Translations under genes and position numbers: made by a program | Shown here: one piece after another, positions 1 to 5,988 of the stretch | Layout: each line of letters begins with the position of its first letter | How positions within the stretch are numbered: position 1 is the stretch's first letter | Origin: Proteiniphilum sp. | GTDB lineage: Bacteria; Bacteroidota; Bacteroidia; Bacteroidales; Dysgonomonadaceae | Assembly: GCA_031255275.1 (NCBI GenBank) | Contig: JAIRSV010000011.1 | Coordinates: 1 to 6,645, forward strand | Reading direction: 5' to 3' | DNA: 6,645 bases | Notes under the pieces: generated by a model | What the model saw: the letters and a program-made list of their open reading frames with translations, nothing else | What the model was told of the DNA's origin: nothing | Database searches by the model: none

Positions 1-9
1 GCCCCCACA

Positions 10-177
10 GGGCCACCTCCCGGACCCATTGGGCCATGTCCCGGAGCCTTTGGGCCCTGTCCCGAAACCTTTGGGCCATGTCCCGGAGCCTTTGGGCCAT
101 GTCCCGGAGCCTTTGGGCCATGTCCCGAAACCTTTGGGCCATGTCCCGGAGCCTTTGGGACACGTCCCGGGAATGTT
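10..177. repeat. Tandem array of eight 21-bp units (GC-rich minisatellite)
   Basis: Eight head-to-tail units start at 10, 31, 52, 73, 94, 115, 136 and 157. The consensus begins GGGCCATGTCCC and continues GGAGCCTTT. Units at 31, 73, 94 and 136 are identical. Units at 52 and 115 carry GAAACC in place of GGAGCC, and the unit at 52 also has CCCTG for CCATG. The first and last units are diverged, as is usual at array edges, and a decayed trace may run on to about 201. Each unit contains an imperfect dyad (GGG, six bases, CCC); the last has the better form GGGAC-AC-GTCCC. There are no unique spacers, so it is not a CRISPR. The unit is a multiple of three and lacks stops in all six frames, so any frame looks like a heptapeptide-repeat ORF. 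I treat it as non-coding; its function is unknown. The array begins close to the window edge and may extend further left. Confidence 0.9.
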
Positions 178-355
178 CGATGTGCAAACACGGGAACCTT
201 TGAAGCTCAAATACGAAAATGTCAGCGGCAGGGCGCAACGCCGTACGGACAGTCAAAGAGAAAAAAGGTAAAACAGCAGATAAGCCAGGAGGTAAAACAG
301 ATAATTGACAGACAAACCGATTAATAAATCAATTCACTCACTAACAATTCACGAT
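178..355 (+). other. AT-rich leader between the repeat array and xylB
   Basis: No gene is supported here. Composition changes from GC-rich repeat to AT-rich sequence just before xylB, as expected for a Bacteroidota 5' untranslated region. I find no good match to the TTG/TAnnTTTG promoter. The nearest candidate is AACCTTTG at 195-202, which has one mismatch and no convincing -33 element. An AGGAGGT string at 287-293 resembles a Shine-Dalgarno site but lies about 60 nt from the chosen xylB start. The xylB promoter may lie further left or be regulator-dependent. Confidence 0.5.
266..300 (+). repeat. Pair of 11-bp direct repeats upstream of xylB
   Basis: AGGTAAAACAG occurs at 266-276 and again at 290-300, 24 bp apart. 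The string CAGATAA occurs at 277-283 and 298-304, 21 bp apart. The pair lies 56-90 bp before the xylB start. It could be a binding site for the operon regulator or a small slippage duplication; the sequence alone does not decide. Confidence 0.4.
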
Positions 356-1831
356 ATGTACGTATTAGGATATGACATAGGCAGCTCTTCGATAAAGGCC
401 GCCCTGGTGGAAATCGAGACCGGAAAAACCGTCGCCTCCGGCTTCCACCCCGAAACAGAAATGCCCATACACGCCCCCCGGCCGGGATGGGCCGAACAGG
501 AGCCCGCCATGTGGTGGGACAGCCTCCGGCACGCCAGCACCTCCGTACTCAGACAGTCAGGCGTCGACCCGCGCGACATCAAAGCCATCGGCATCTCATG
601 GCAGATGCACGGACTGGTGTTGATCGACCGGAATCACCGGGTACTGCGCCCGGCCATCATCTGGTGCGACAGCCGCGCCGTCCCTTATGGCGAAAACGCC
701 TTTCGCGCAATAGGGGAGGAGAGAGCCCTGTCCCGCCTGCTCAATTCACCCGGCAGCTTCACCGCCGCCAAGCTCGCGTGGGTGAAGGAGAACGAACCGG
801 ACACGTATGCACAAGTCTACAAAATCATGCTTCCCGGTGACTATATCGCCATGAAGCTCACGGACGAAATCTCCGTCACCGTAGAGGGACTCTCCGAAGG
901 CATCTTCTGGGACTTCAGAGAAAACACCCTCTCGCAAGACATCCTCAACCACTTCGGATTCGACAGGCAACTCCTCCCACCCCTCACCCCCGTCTTCGGC
1001 ATACAGGGACACCTCTCAGCCACCGCCGCCGGTCAGCTGGGACTGCATCCCGGTACCCCGGTCAGCTACCGCGCCGGTGACCAGCCGAACAACGCCGCCT
1101 CGCTCAACGTCTTCAACCCCGGCGAGATAGCCTCCACAGCCGGCACCTCGGGCGTAGTCTACGGCGTGCTCGACGAGGTGAAATATGACCCCCGCTCACG
1201 CGTAAACATCTTCGCCCACGTCAACCACACCCCCCGCCACACACGCCTGGGCGTCCTGCTCTGCATCAGCGGCGCCGGCATCCTCAACGCGTGGATGAGG
1301 AAAAACATAATGTCGGGACAGACCGGTTATGACGCAATGAACCGGCTCGCACAGCAATCGCCCGCCGGCGCACGGGGCATAAGCGTCATCCCCTTCGGAA
1401 ACGGCGCCGAGCGGGTACTCGAAAACCGGAATGTCGACAGCTCAATCCACGGCATCAGCTTCAACACACACACCCTCCCCGACCTGCTGCGGGCAGCCCA
1501 GGAGGGGATCGCCTACTCCTTCCGCTACGGCATGGAAATCATGCGCGAGATCGGGATGGACATCCGGGTCATCCGCGCCGGAAACGCCAACATGTACCTC
1601 AGCCCGCTCTTCCGCGAAGCGCTTGCCTGCGCAAGCGGCGCAGTCATCGAACTCTTTGACACCGACGGCGCCGCCGGCGCCGCAAAATCGGCCGGCATCG
1701 GCGCCGGCATCTACGCCTCGCCCGCAGAAGCGTTCGCCTCGCTGAAGAAGATCATGACCGTGGAACCCGACAGCGCCAAAACCGAACGATACGGAGATGC
1801 ATACCGGCGCTGGAAATCGCACATCATCTGA
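356..1831 (+). CDS. xylB: Xylulokinase (FGGY family carbohydrate kinase)
   Basis: Cytoplasmic kinase that phosphorylates D-xylulose with ATP to give xylulose 5-phosphate for the pentose phosphate pathway. The 491-residue product has the two-domain FGGY layout. The N-terminal phosphate-binding motif GYDIGSSS is at 5-12, with Asp7. The substrate-side Met84-His85 pair lies in SWQMHG. Asp242 in AGDQPNNAA is the likely catalytic base. The C-terminal actin-like domain has ISGAGIL near 304-310 and the motif RAGNANMYLSPLFREAL near 407-422. Length fits the family (E. coli XylB is 484). I chose ATG 356 because the conserved fold begins directly with MYVLGYDIGSS. A TTG at 305 would add 17 residues unlike the family, although AGGAGGT lies 11 nt before it. 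It is the first operon gene; xylA follows after 78 AT-rich bases with no hairpin. Another FGGY pentulose kinase is possible, but adjacency to xylA and xylE makes xylulokinase very likely. Confidence 0.95.
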   Translation: MYVLGYDIGSSSIKAALVEIETGKTVASGFHPETEMPIHAPRPGWAEQEPAMWWDSLRHASTSVLRQSGVDPRDIKAIGISWQMHGLVLIDRNHRVLRPAIIWCDSRAVPYGENAFRAIGEERALSRLLNSPGSFTAAKLAWVKENEPDTYAQVYKIMLPGDYIAMKLTDEISVTVEGLSEGIFWDFRENTLSQDILNHFGFDRQLLPPLTPVFGIQGHLSATAAGQLGLHPGTPVSYRAGDQPNNAASLNVFNPGEIASTAGTSGVVYGVLDEVKYDPRSRVNIFAHVNHTPRHTRLGVLLCISGAGILNAWMRKNIMSGQTGYDAMNRLAQQSPAGARGISVIPFGNGAERVLENRNVDSSIHGISFNTHTLPDLLRAAQEGIAYSFRYGMEIMREIGMDIRVIRAGNANMYLSPLFREALACASGAVIELFDTDGAAGAAKSAGIGAGIYASPAEAFASLKKIMTVEPDSAKTERYGDAYRRWKSHII

Positions 1832-1909
1832 AAACAAAAACAGAAAACAGAAATCAAATCAATAAACAGTAACAGTGAACAATCAAACCAATTTACAAGT
1901 AAGCGAATT

Positions 1910-3253
1910 ATGGAAACAACAGAAACAGGAACAGCAAGAGTAAGAGAATTTTTTCCCGGCACGGGGAAAATCGAATTCGAAGGCAAAGAGAGCCGCAATC
2001 CACTGGCATTTCGTTACTACGACGCCGAAAAAGTAGTCCTCGGACGCAAAATGAAAGACTGGTTCAAATTCTCGATGGCCTACTGGCACACACTCTGCGC
2101 CGAATCGAGCGACCCCTTCGGCGTCAAGACCAAAGACTTCGCGTGGAACAGCGGCGACAGCCCCCTGCAGAGAGCCATGCACAAAGCCGACGCCGCCTTT
2201 GAATTCATGCGGAAGACAGGCATCGAATACTTCTGCTTTCACGACACCGACCTGATCGACGAAGGCGACACCCTCGAAGAATATGAAGCCGGCCTGAAAG
2301 CCATCATCCCCTACATCCGGCGGAAAATGGACGAAACCGGTATCCGCCTCCTGTGGGGGACGGCCAACCTGTTCGGCCACAGACGCTACATGAACGGCGC
2401 GGCAACCAACCCCGACTTCCACTGCGTAGCCCGGGCCGGCGCCCAGATCAAAAACGCCCTCGACGCCACCATCGCGCTGGGCGGCGAAAACTACGTCTTC
2501 TGGGGCGGCCGCGAAGGATACATGAGCCTGCTCAACACCGATATGAAGCGGGAAAAAGAACACCTGGCCATCATGCTCGGCAAGGCACGCGACTACGCCA
2601 GAGCCAAAGGCTTCACAGGCACCTTCCTCATCGAGCCGAAGCCGATGGAACCCACCAAACACCAGTATGACTATGACGCCGAAACCGTCATCGGATTCCT
2701 CCGCGCCCACCACCTCGACCGGGACTTCAAACTGAACATCGAAGTAAACCATGCCACACTGGCGGGTCACACCTTCGAACACGAACTGCAGTGCGCGGCA
2801 GACGCCGGCATGTTAGGCTCCATCGACGCCAACAGAGGCGACAGTCAGAACGGATGGGATACCGACCAGTTTCCCGTCGACACATACGAACTGACGCAAG
2901 CCCTGCTCGTCATCCTGCGCAACGGCGGACTGCAGGGAGGCGGAACGAATTTCGACGCCAAGACCCGCCGGAACTCCACCGACCTCGAAGACATCTTCAT
3001 CGCACACATCGCCGGCATGGACGCCTTTGCACACGCCCTCGAATCGGCCGCAGCAATCCTCAGAGAATCACCCCTTGCCACAATGCGGAAAGAGCGGTAT
3101 GCCTCCTTCGACAGCGGTCAGGGGAAAGAGTTTGAGGAAGGGAAACTCTCCCTGGAAGACCTGCGTGACTGCGCCCTCACCCGCGGCTGCGAACCCGAAC
3201 AGATCAGCGGCAGGCAGGAACTGTATGAAGCAATCGTAAATATGTATGTCTGA
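1910..3253 (+). CDS. xylA: Xylose isomerase (class II)
   Basis: Cytoplasmic TIM-barrel metalloenzyme that converts D-xylose to D-xylulose, the step before XylB. The 447-residue length and extended N-terminus (about 40 residues before the barrel) match class II enzymes such as E. coli XylA (440). The catalytic and metal ligands are all present, each ten residues later than my recollection of the E. coli numbering. They are His111 and Asp114 in FHDTD, Glu242 and Lys244 in IEPKP, Glu278 and His281 in NIEVNH, Asp306 in SIDANRGD, Asp317 and Asp319 in GWDTD, and Asp349 in TNFDAK. The C-terminal arm, which mediates tetramer contacts in the family, is complete (to about 447). The ATG at 1910 is preceded by AT-rich sequence without a Shine-Dalgarno site, normal for the phylum. 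It lies between xylB and xylE on the same strand and is surely co-transcribed with xylB. Confidence 0.98.
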   Translation: METTETGTARVREFFPGTGKIEFEGKESRNPLAFRYYDAEKVVLGRKMKDWFKFSMAYWHTLCAESSDPFGVKTKDFAWNSGDSPLQRAMHKADAAFEFMRKTGIEYFCFHDTDLIDEGDTLEEYEAGLKAIIPYIRRKMDETGIRLLWGTANLFGHRRYMNGAATNPDFHCVARAGAQIKNALDATIALGGENYVFWGGREGYMSLLNTDMKREKEHLAIMLGKARDYARAKGFTGTFLIEPKPMEPTKHQYDYDAETVIGFLRAHHLDRDFKLNIEVNHATLAGHTFEHELQCAADAGMLGSIDANRGDSQNGWDTDQFPVDTYELTQALLVILRNGGLQGGGTNFDAKTRRNSTDLEDIFIAHIAGMDAFAHALESAAAILRESPLATMRKERYASFDSGQGKEFEEGKLSLEDLRDCALTRGCEPEQISGRQELYEAIVNMYV

Positions 3254-3275
3254 ATCTTGAACCGGCTATGACGCA

Positions 3276-3312
3276 GGGAGGTACGTCCGGGCGCAAGCCC
3301 GACGCCCCTCCC
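3276..3312 (+). promoter_or_regulatory. Strong GNRA-capped hairpin between xylA and xylE
   Basis: The outer stem GGGAGG (3276-3281) pairs with CCTCCC (3307-3312). The inner stem CGGGC (3288-3292) pairs with GCCCG (3297-3301) around a GCAA tetraloop. CGT (3284-3286) pairs with ACG (3302-3304) with one bulged C at 3287, and a 2x2 internal loop separates inner and outer stems. No T-tract follows, so it is not a classic intrinsic terminator. It ends 25 nt before the xylE start and 22 nt after the xylA stop. An mRNA-stability element that sets different xylA and xylE levels is a reasonable inference. A REP-like dispersed element is the main alternative. Confidence 0.65.
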
Positions 3313-3337
3313 TCTCACAGCCCCATTTCTTTGCAAC

Positions 3338-4729
3338 ATGACAAAACAGTATAATACACCTTACCTGTTCGGTATCACGATGGTAGCCACCCTGGGCGGC
3401 CTGCTCTTCGGCTATGACACGGCAGTCATATCAGGCGCCGAAAAATCCATCGAAGCCGTCCTCGTCAAGCCGCTGGGATTAAATTCCCTGGTACACGGAG
3501 CCACCGTATCAAGTGCCCTCATCGGCTGTATAATAGGAGGAATTCTGTCAGGATTCTTCTCAAACCGCCTGGGACGCAAAAAGACACTGCTCTTTGCCTC
3601 CGGACTCTTCCTCATATCCGCACTGGGATCGGGTTATCCCGAAGTGTTTTTCTTTCCCGGCGGCGAACCCTCCATCGGGCTGCTGCTGATGTTCAACCTC
3701 TATCGCGTGCTGGGCGGTATCGGCGTCGGCCTCGCCTCGGCAGTCTCCCCCATGTACATCAGCGAGATGGCGCCGGCCGACATGCGCGGCCGACTGGTAT
3801 CATTCAATCAGTTTGCCATCATCTTCGGGATGCTCGCAGTCTACTTCGTGAACTGGGGCATAGCCCGCGGCGAAACCACAGAGTGGATAAACGCCACCGG
3901 ATGGCGATATATGTTCGCCTCCGAAGCAATACCCGCCGCAATATTCGGCCTGCTGCTGCTTTCCGTACCCGAAACGCCCCGTTTCCTTCTCCTGTCGGAT
4001 CGCGGAGAAAAAGCCCTGTCGGTGCTGAAAAGGATCAATGTAGAACCCGCCGCCGCACAGACAGTCTACCGGGAGATCAAAGAATCCGTCAGCCGGACGG
4101 CCGGACGCGCAAAGCTCCGCTCATTCGGAAAGACAGTCATCATCATCGGGATTCTGCTGTCGGTATTTCAGCAGTTCGTAGGGATCAACGTAGCCCTCTA
4201 TTACGCTCCGCGCATCTTCGAGAGCATGGGAGCCGCCAAAGACGCCTCCATGCTGCAGACCATCGTGATGGGATTTGTCAACGTCCTATTCACCGTCGTC
4301 GCCATTCTCACGGTTGACCGGTGGGGACGGAAACCCCTACTCATAACCGGTTCGATAGGGATGGCAATCGGAATGTTTGCCATATCGGCGCTGGCGTTCA
4401 GCAACGTGATAAGTATCGCCACGCTGATATTTATAATCATATACACCGCCTCGTTCATGATGTCGTGGGGGCCGATCTGCTGGGTACTTATATCGGAAAT
4501 TTTCCCGAACAGGATACGGGGTCAAGCCGTAGCGATAGCCGTAGCCTTTCAGTGGTTCGCCAACTACCTGATATCGTCCACCTATCCGGCGATGATGGAA
4601 TTCAGCAGCGGCATGACCTACGGATTTTATGGTCTGATGGCCATCATTTCAGCACTGTTCGTATGGAAGATGGTGCCCGAGACCAAAGGCCGGTCACTGG
4701 AAGAGATGGAAAAATTGTGGAAGAAGTGA
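3338..4729 (+). CDS. xylE: D-xylose/H+ symporter (MFS sugar porter)
   Basis: Inner-membrane proton symporter that brings D-xylose into the cell. The 463-residue protein shows twelve hydrophobic segments and the sugar-porter signatures. These are GGLLFGYDTAVISG in TM1 (Asp27, the proton-coupling site), RLGRKK in the TM2-3 loop, RVLGGIGVGLASAVSPMYISE in TM4-5 (Arg123), PETPRFLL after TM6, QQFVGIN in TM7, DRWGRKPL in the TM8-9 loop and PETKGRSLEE at the C-terminus. By eye alignment to E. coli XylE, the sugar-binding residues Gln158, Gln278, Gln279, Asn284, Asn315, Trp382, Gln405 and Trp406 are conserved. The position of E. coli Gln175 is Met165 here. It is shorter than E. coli XylE (491), mainly in the loop after TM3, the TM11-12 loop and the tail. 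It is the last operon gene, 84 nt after xylA with a hairpin between, and is followed by a terminator. A broader hexose/pentose substrate range is possible. Confidence 0.93.
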   Translation: MTKQYNTPYLFGITMVATLGGLLFGYDTAVISGAEKSIEAVLVKPLGLNSLVHGATVSSALIGCIIGGILSGFFSNRLGRKKTLLFASGLFLISALGSGYPEVFFFPGGEPSIGLLLMFNLYRVLGGIGVGLASAVSPMYISEMAPADMRGRLVSFNQFAIIFGMLAVYFVNWGIARGETTEWINATGWRYMFASEAIPAAIFGLLLLSVPETPRFLLLSDRGEKALSVLKRINVEPAAAQTVYREIKESVSRTAGRAKLRSFGKTVIIIGILLSVFQQFVGINVALYYAPRIFESMGAAKDASMLQTIVMGFVNVLFTVVAILTVDRWGRKPLLITGSIGMAIGMFAISALAFSNVISIATLIFIIIYTASFMMSWGPICWVLISEIFPNRIRGQAVAIAVAFQWFANYLISSTYPAMMEFSSGMTYGFYGLMAIISALFVWKMVPETKGRSLEEMEKLWKK

Positions 4730-4783
4730 GGGAAGATAATATAGAGAGGGAAGGTATTATAAGGAAATAAGGGTAATAATATG

Positions 4784-4845
4784 AAGCTCACCGGCAAATC
4801 GGCACCGGATATTCGGTGGAAATGAAGCCGGTGAGCTTTTCTTTT
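4784..4845 (+). terminator. Intrinsic terminator of the xylBAE operon
   Basis: A perfect 12-bp inverted repeat, AAGCTCACCGGC (4784-4795) and GCCGGTGAGCTT (4827-4838), is followed by the T-rich run TTTTCTTTT (4837-4845), 54 nt after the xylE stop. The 31-nt loop contains a second small hairpin, CACCG (4803-4807) with CGGTG (4814-4818). On the minus strand no U-tract follows the stem, so it serves mainly the xylose operon, though it may also block read-through from the convergent toxin gene. Confidence 0.88.
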
Positions 4846-4884
4846 GTCATAACGGACGCAGTCTGTTTTTCTTTTTTTGAAGTA

Positions 4885-5349
4885 TCACCCCGGTTTAAAA
4901 ATACGCCTGTCAAACGGAAAATCCACGGACTCGAGAATTTTTATCCGGCTGAAATCTCCGTGAGAGGGATTGATGAGAATGTTATAATCCCCTTTGGTTA
5001 CGGCCGAAGGTATTTTCAGCAGGCAAAATTTATTCTCCGACACAAAGTCATTACCATACTGCTGTGTGCAAAGAGGGTGGGGGAAGATGTTCCATTCATC
5101 GGGTAAGTCAGTCTCCGGAATTTCTTTCATCGCAATATCCTCCGGAACATAAACGGTAATCATCCTGTAATCGCCGGGTAAGGTGGCCAGCGTAAAGTGT
5201 ACGGCCACTTCGGCCATTGCCAGCGAGCGGTTGCAGGCCGTGTAGATCAGCTCTATCCCCTTTGAGTTCCATCTGGCGCCTCTGATGGCCGCCCCCTTAC
5301 CCGAGAGCGTATGGGCGTACACCGCTCTCGAAAGTCTGAACACTTCCAT
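4885..5349 (-). CDS. RES-domain toxin of a type II toxin-antitoxin pair
   Basis: The 154-residue protein is essentially one RES domain. Family members studied elsewhere (MbcT, Res, ParT) either consume NAD+ or ADP-ribosylate a metabolic enzyme, arresting growth unless held by the antitoxin. Visible family features, in order, are VFRL at 3-6, GARWN at 24-28 (conserved Arg26), IYTA at 35-38 (Tyr36), SLAMAEVAVHF at 42-52 (Glu47), IPSAV at 113-117 (Ser115, the likely conserved Ser), ILINPSH at 124-130 and FDRRIF at 146-151. These supply the Arg-Glu-Ser set that names the family, so the toxin looks intact. The length is normal. The ATG lies 4 nt after the antitoxin stop, so the two are co-transcribed and translated in tandem. 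Which chemistry this member performs cannot be told from sequence. It is convergent with xylE and unrelated to xylose use. Confidence 0.9.
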   Translation of the reverse strand: MEVFRLSRAVYAHTLSGKGAAIRGARWNSKGIELIYTACNRSLAMAEVAVHFTLATLPGDYRMITVYVPEDIAMKEIPETDLPDEWNIFPHPLCTQQYGNDFVSENKFCLLKIPSAVTKGDYNILINPSHGDFSRIKILESVDFPFDRRIFKPG

Positions 5350-5353
5350 TTTC

Positions 5354-5848
5354 TTATACGAAGATGCCGTAATTCAACCTGGTCAACTCCTCCATCACCA
5401 ACTCTTTCCCGTACGAATCGGTAAGCAAGTCCATCGGCTTCAAGTTTCCCAGGGCAAAATTCGGTGTATTCAGCCACTCCTTCAGTCTGTCGGCATTCCC
5501 GAACAGATCCAGTCCCGCGGTCATAACCTCGGTCATAGCGATAATCCTCTCGGATTGAAGCGGTTTAAAGCGGTAATTATCCGAACCTTTATAACGTTGC
5601 AGAGACTTGGTGGAAATATTTAAAAGTTCCGCCCATTCGCTTTCCGTGAAAGGAGACTTGCCTTGAATCTCATTGAAAAAGGTATAGGATATACCTTTTC
5701 GGATCTCCTTTACGATTTTCATTCTATCCTTCAAAAAAGGTTCCGGTAGAATTTGCACCGGAGCGTTATTGTTATAGCGTTCCGACCTTATATCAATAAT
5801 ATTCTTTTTGCTGACCGTTTTCTTTTTTCCCGGTTTTACAGTATTCAT
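5354..5848 (-). CDS. Xre/MbcA/ParS-type antitoxin with DUF2384 toxin-binding domain
   Basis: The 164-residue partner of the RES toxin. The first 35 residues are basic and probably disordered (MNTVKPGKKKTVSKK). A helix-turn-helix-like region spans about 45-90, with FTESEWAELLNISTKSLQRY at 67-86. The C-terminal DUF2384 toxin-binding domain spans about 98-164, with FGNADRLKEWLNTPN at 116-130, ALGNLKPMDLL at 132-142 and a terminal LTRLNYGIFV where the family normally has L.RI.YG. Family members bury the toxin active site with this C-terminus and bind the operon promoter with the N-terminal domain. I chose ATG 5848, which lies about 20 nt downstream of the predicted transcription start. An in-frame TTG at 5905 would overlap the -33 element and give an unrelated extension. 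The gene is AT-richer than the xylose genes, especially near its 5' end. Confidence 0.9.
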   Translation of the reverse strand: MNTVKPGKKKTVSKKNIIDIRSERYNNNAPVQILPEPFLKDRMKIVKEIRKGISYTFFNEIQGKSPFTESEWAELLNISTKSLQRYKGSDNYRFKPLQSERIIAMTEVMTAGLDLFGNADRLKEWLNTPNFALGNLKPMDLLTDSYGKELVMEELTRLNYGIFV

Positions 5849-5862
5849 ACACACCTTGTTTA

Positions 5863-5890
5863 GACATTTGTCCTCAAAATTAAGACAAAT
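5863..5890. promoter_or_regulatory. Putative autorepression operator over the -7 element
   Basis: A perfect inverted repeat, ATTTGTC (5866-5872) and GACAAAT (5884-5890) with an 11-bp spacer, is centred on the -7 box. A further GACA at 5863-5866 makes GACATTTGTC a smaller dyad with the first arm. Half-sites on both sides of a promoter core are what an autoregulating antitoxin would bind. That the Xre/DUF2384 protein binds here is inference from position and family behaviour. Confidence 0.55.
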
Positions 5891-5905
5891 ATTCAAGATT
5901 CGCAA
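5875..5905 (-). promoter_or_regulatory. Bacteroidota-type promoter of the toxin-antitoxin operon
   Basis: Read on the minus strand, TTG (5903-5905) is followed after exactly 20 nt by TAATTTTG (5875-5882). This is a full match to the Bacteroides primary sigma consensus TTG, 19-21 nt, TAnnTTTG. Transcription should start near 5868, leaving a leader of about 20 nt before the antitoxin ATG. This is also the best evidence in the window for the phylum. Confidence 0.75.
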
Positions 5906-5988
5906 CCTTTCCGTATTATTTTAAGTGGCCGTCTGCCGCTAAACTTAGGGAGAGTTCGATATAAGAAATAACTGAAAAGGTACAGTCA

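Noticed and set aside
10..177. CRISPR array
   Set aside because: Units are directly adjacent with no spacers, and no cas gene is present.
195..202. AACCTTTG as a -7 promoter element for xylB
   Set aside because: It mismatches the first T of TAnnTTTG, lacks a -33 TTG at 19-21 nt, and the same string occurs inside the repeat units.
2..271. Possible small protein with GHVPEPL heptapeptide repeats starting at TTG 29 or further left
   Set aside because: The 21-bp repeat has no stop in any of six frames, so an ORF is automatic. The start is a TTG inside the repeat, there is no clear promoter or ribosome site, and the tail after the repeat resembles no family I know.
305..327. Sigma70-like TTGACA ... 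TAATAA promoter
   Set aside because: The spacing between the boxes is only 11 nt, and the organism appears to use the TTG/TAnnTTTG promoter type.
1442..1837. Minus-strand ORF opposite the end of xylB
   Set aside because: It is a low-complexity Gly/Ala/Val-rich shadow of the GC-rich coding strand.
1883..2782. 299-residue minus-strand ORF opposite xylA
   Set aside because: It is the antisense shadow of the GC-rich xylA gene, whose product has every catalytic residue; the antisense product has no recognisable features.
3883..4317. Arg-rich plus-strand ORF inside xylE
   Set aside because: It is an out-of-frame shadow; the xylE frame is continuous with conserved motifs throughout.
4816..5106. 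Plus-strand 96-residue ORF between xylE and the toxin gene
   Set aside because: It starts inside the terminator and runs antisense to the RES toxin gene, whose family motifs are clear.
5906..5988. Terminator for the aminotransferase gene
   Set aside because: Only very short complementary arms are visible and no hairpin plus T-tract was found; read-through into the toxin-antitoxin operon cannot be excluded.
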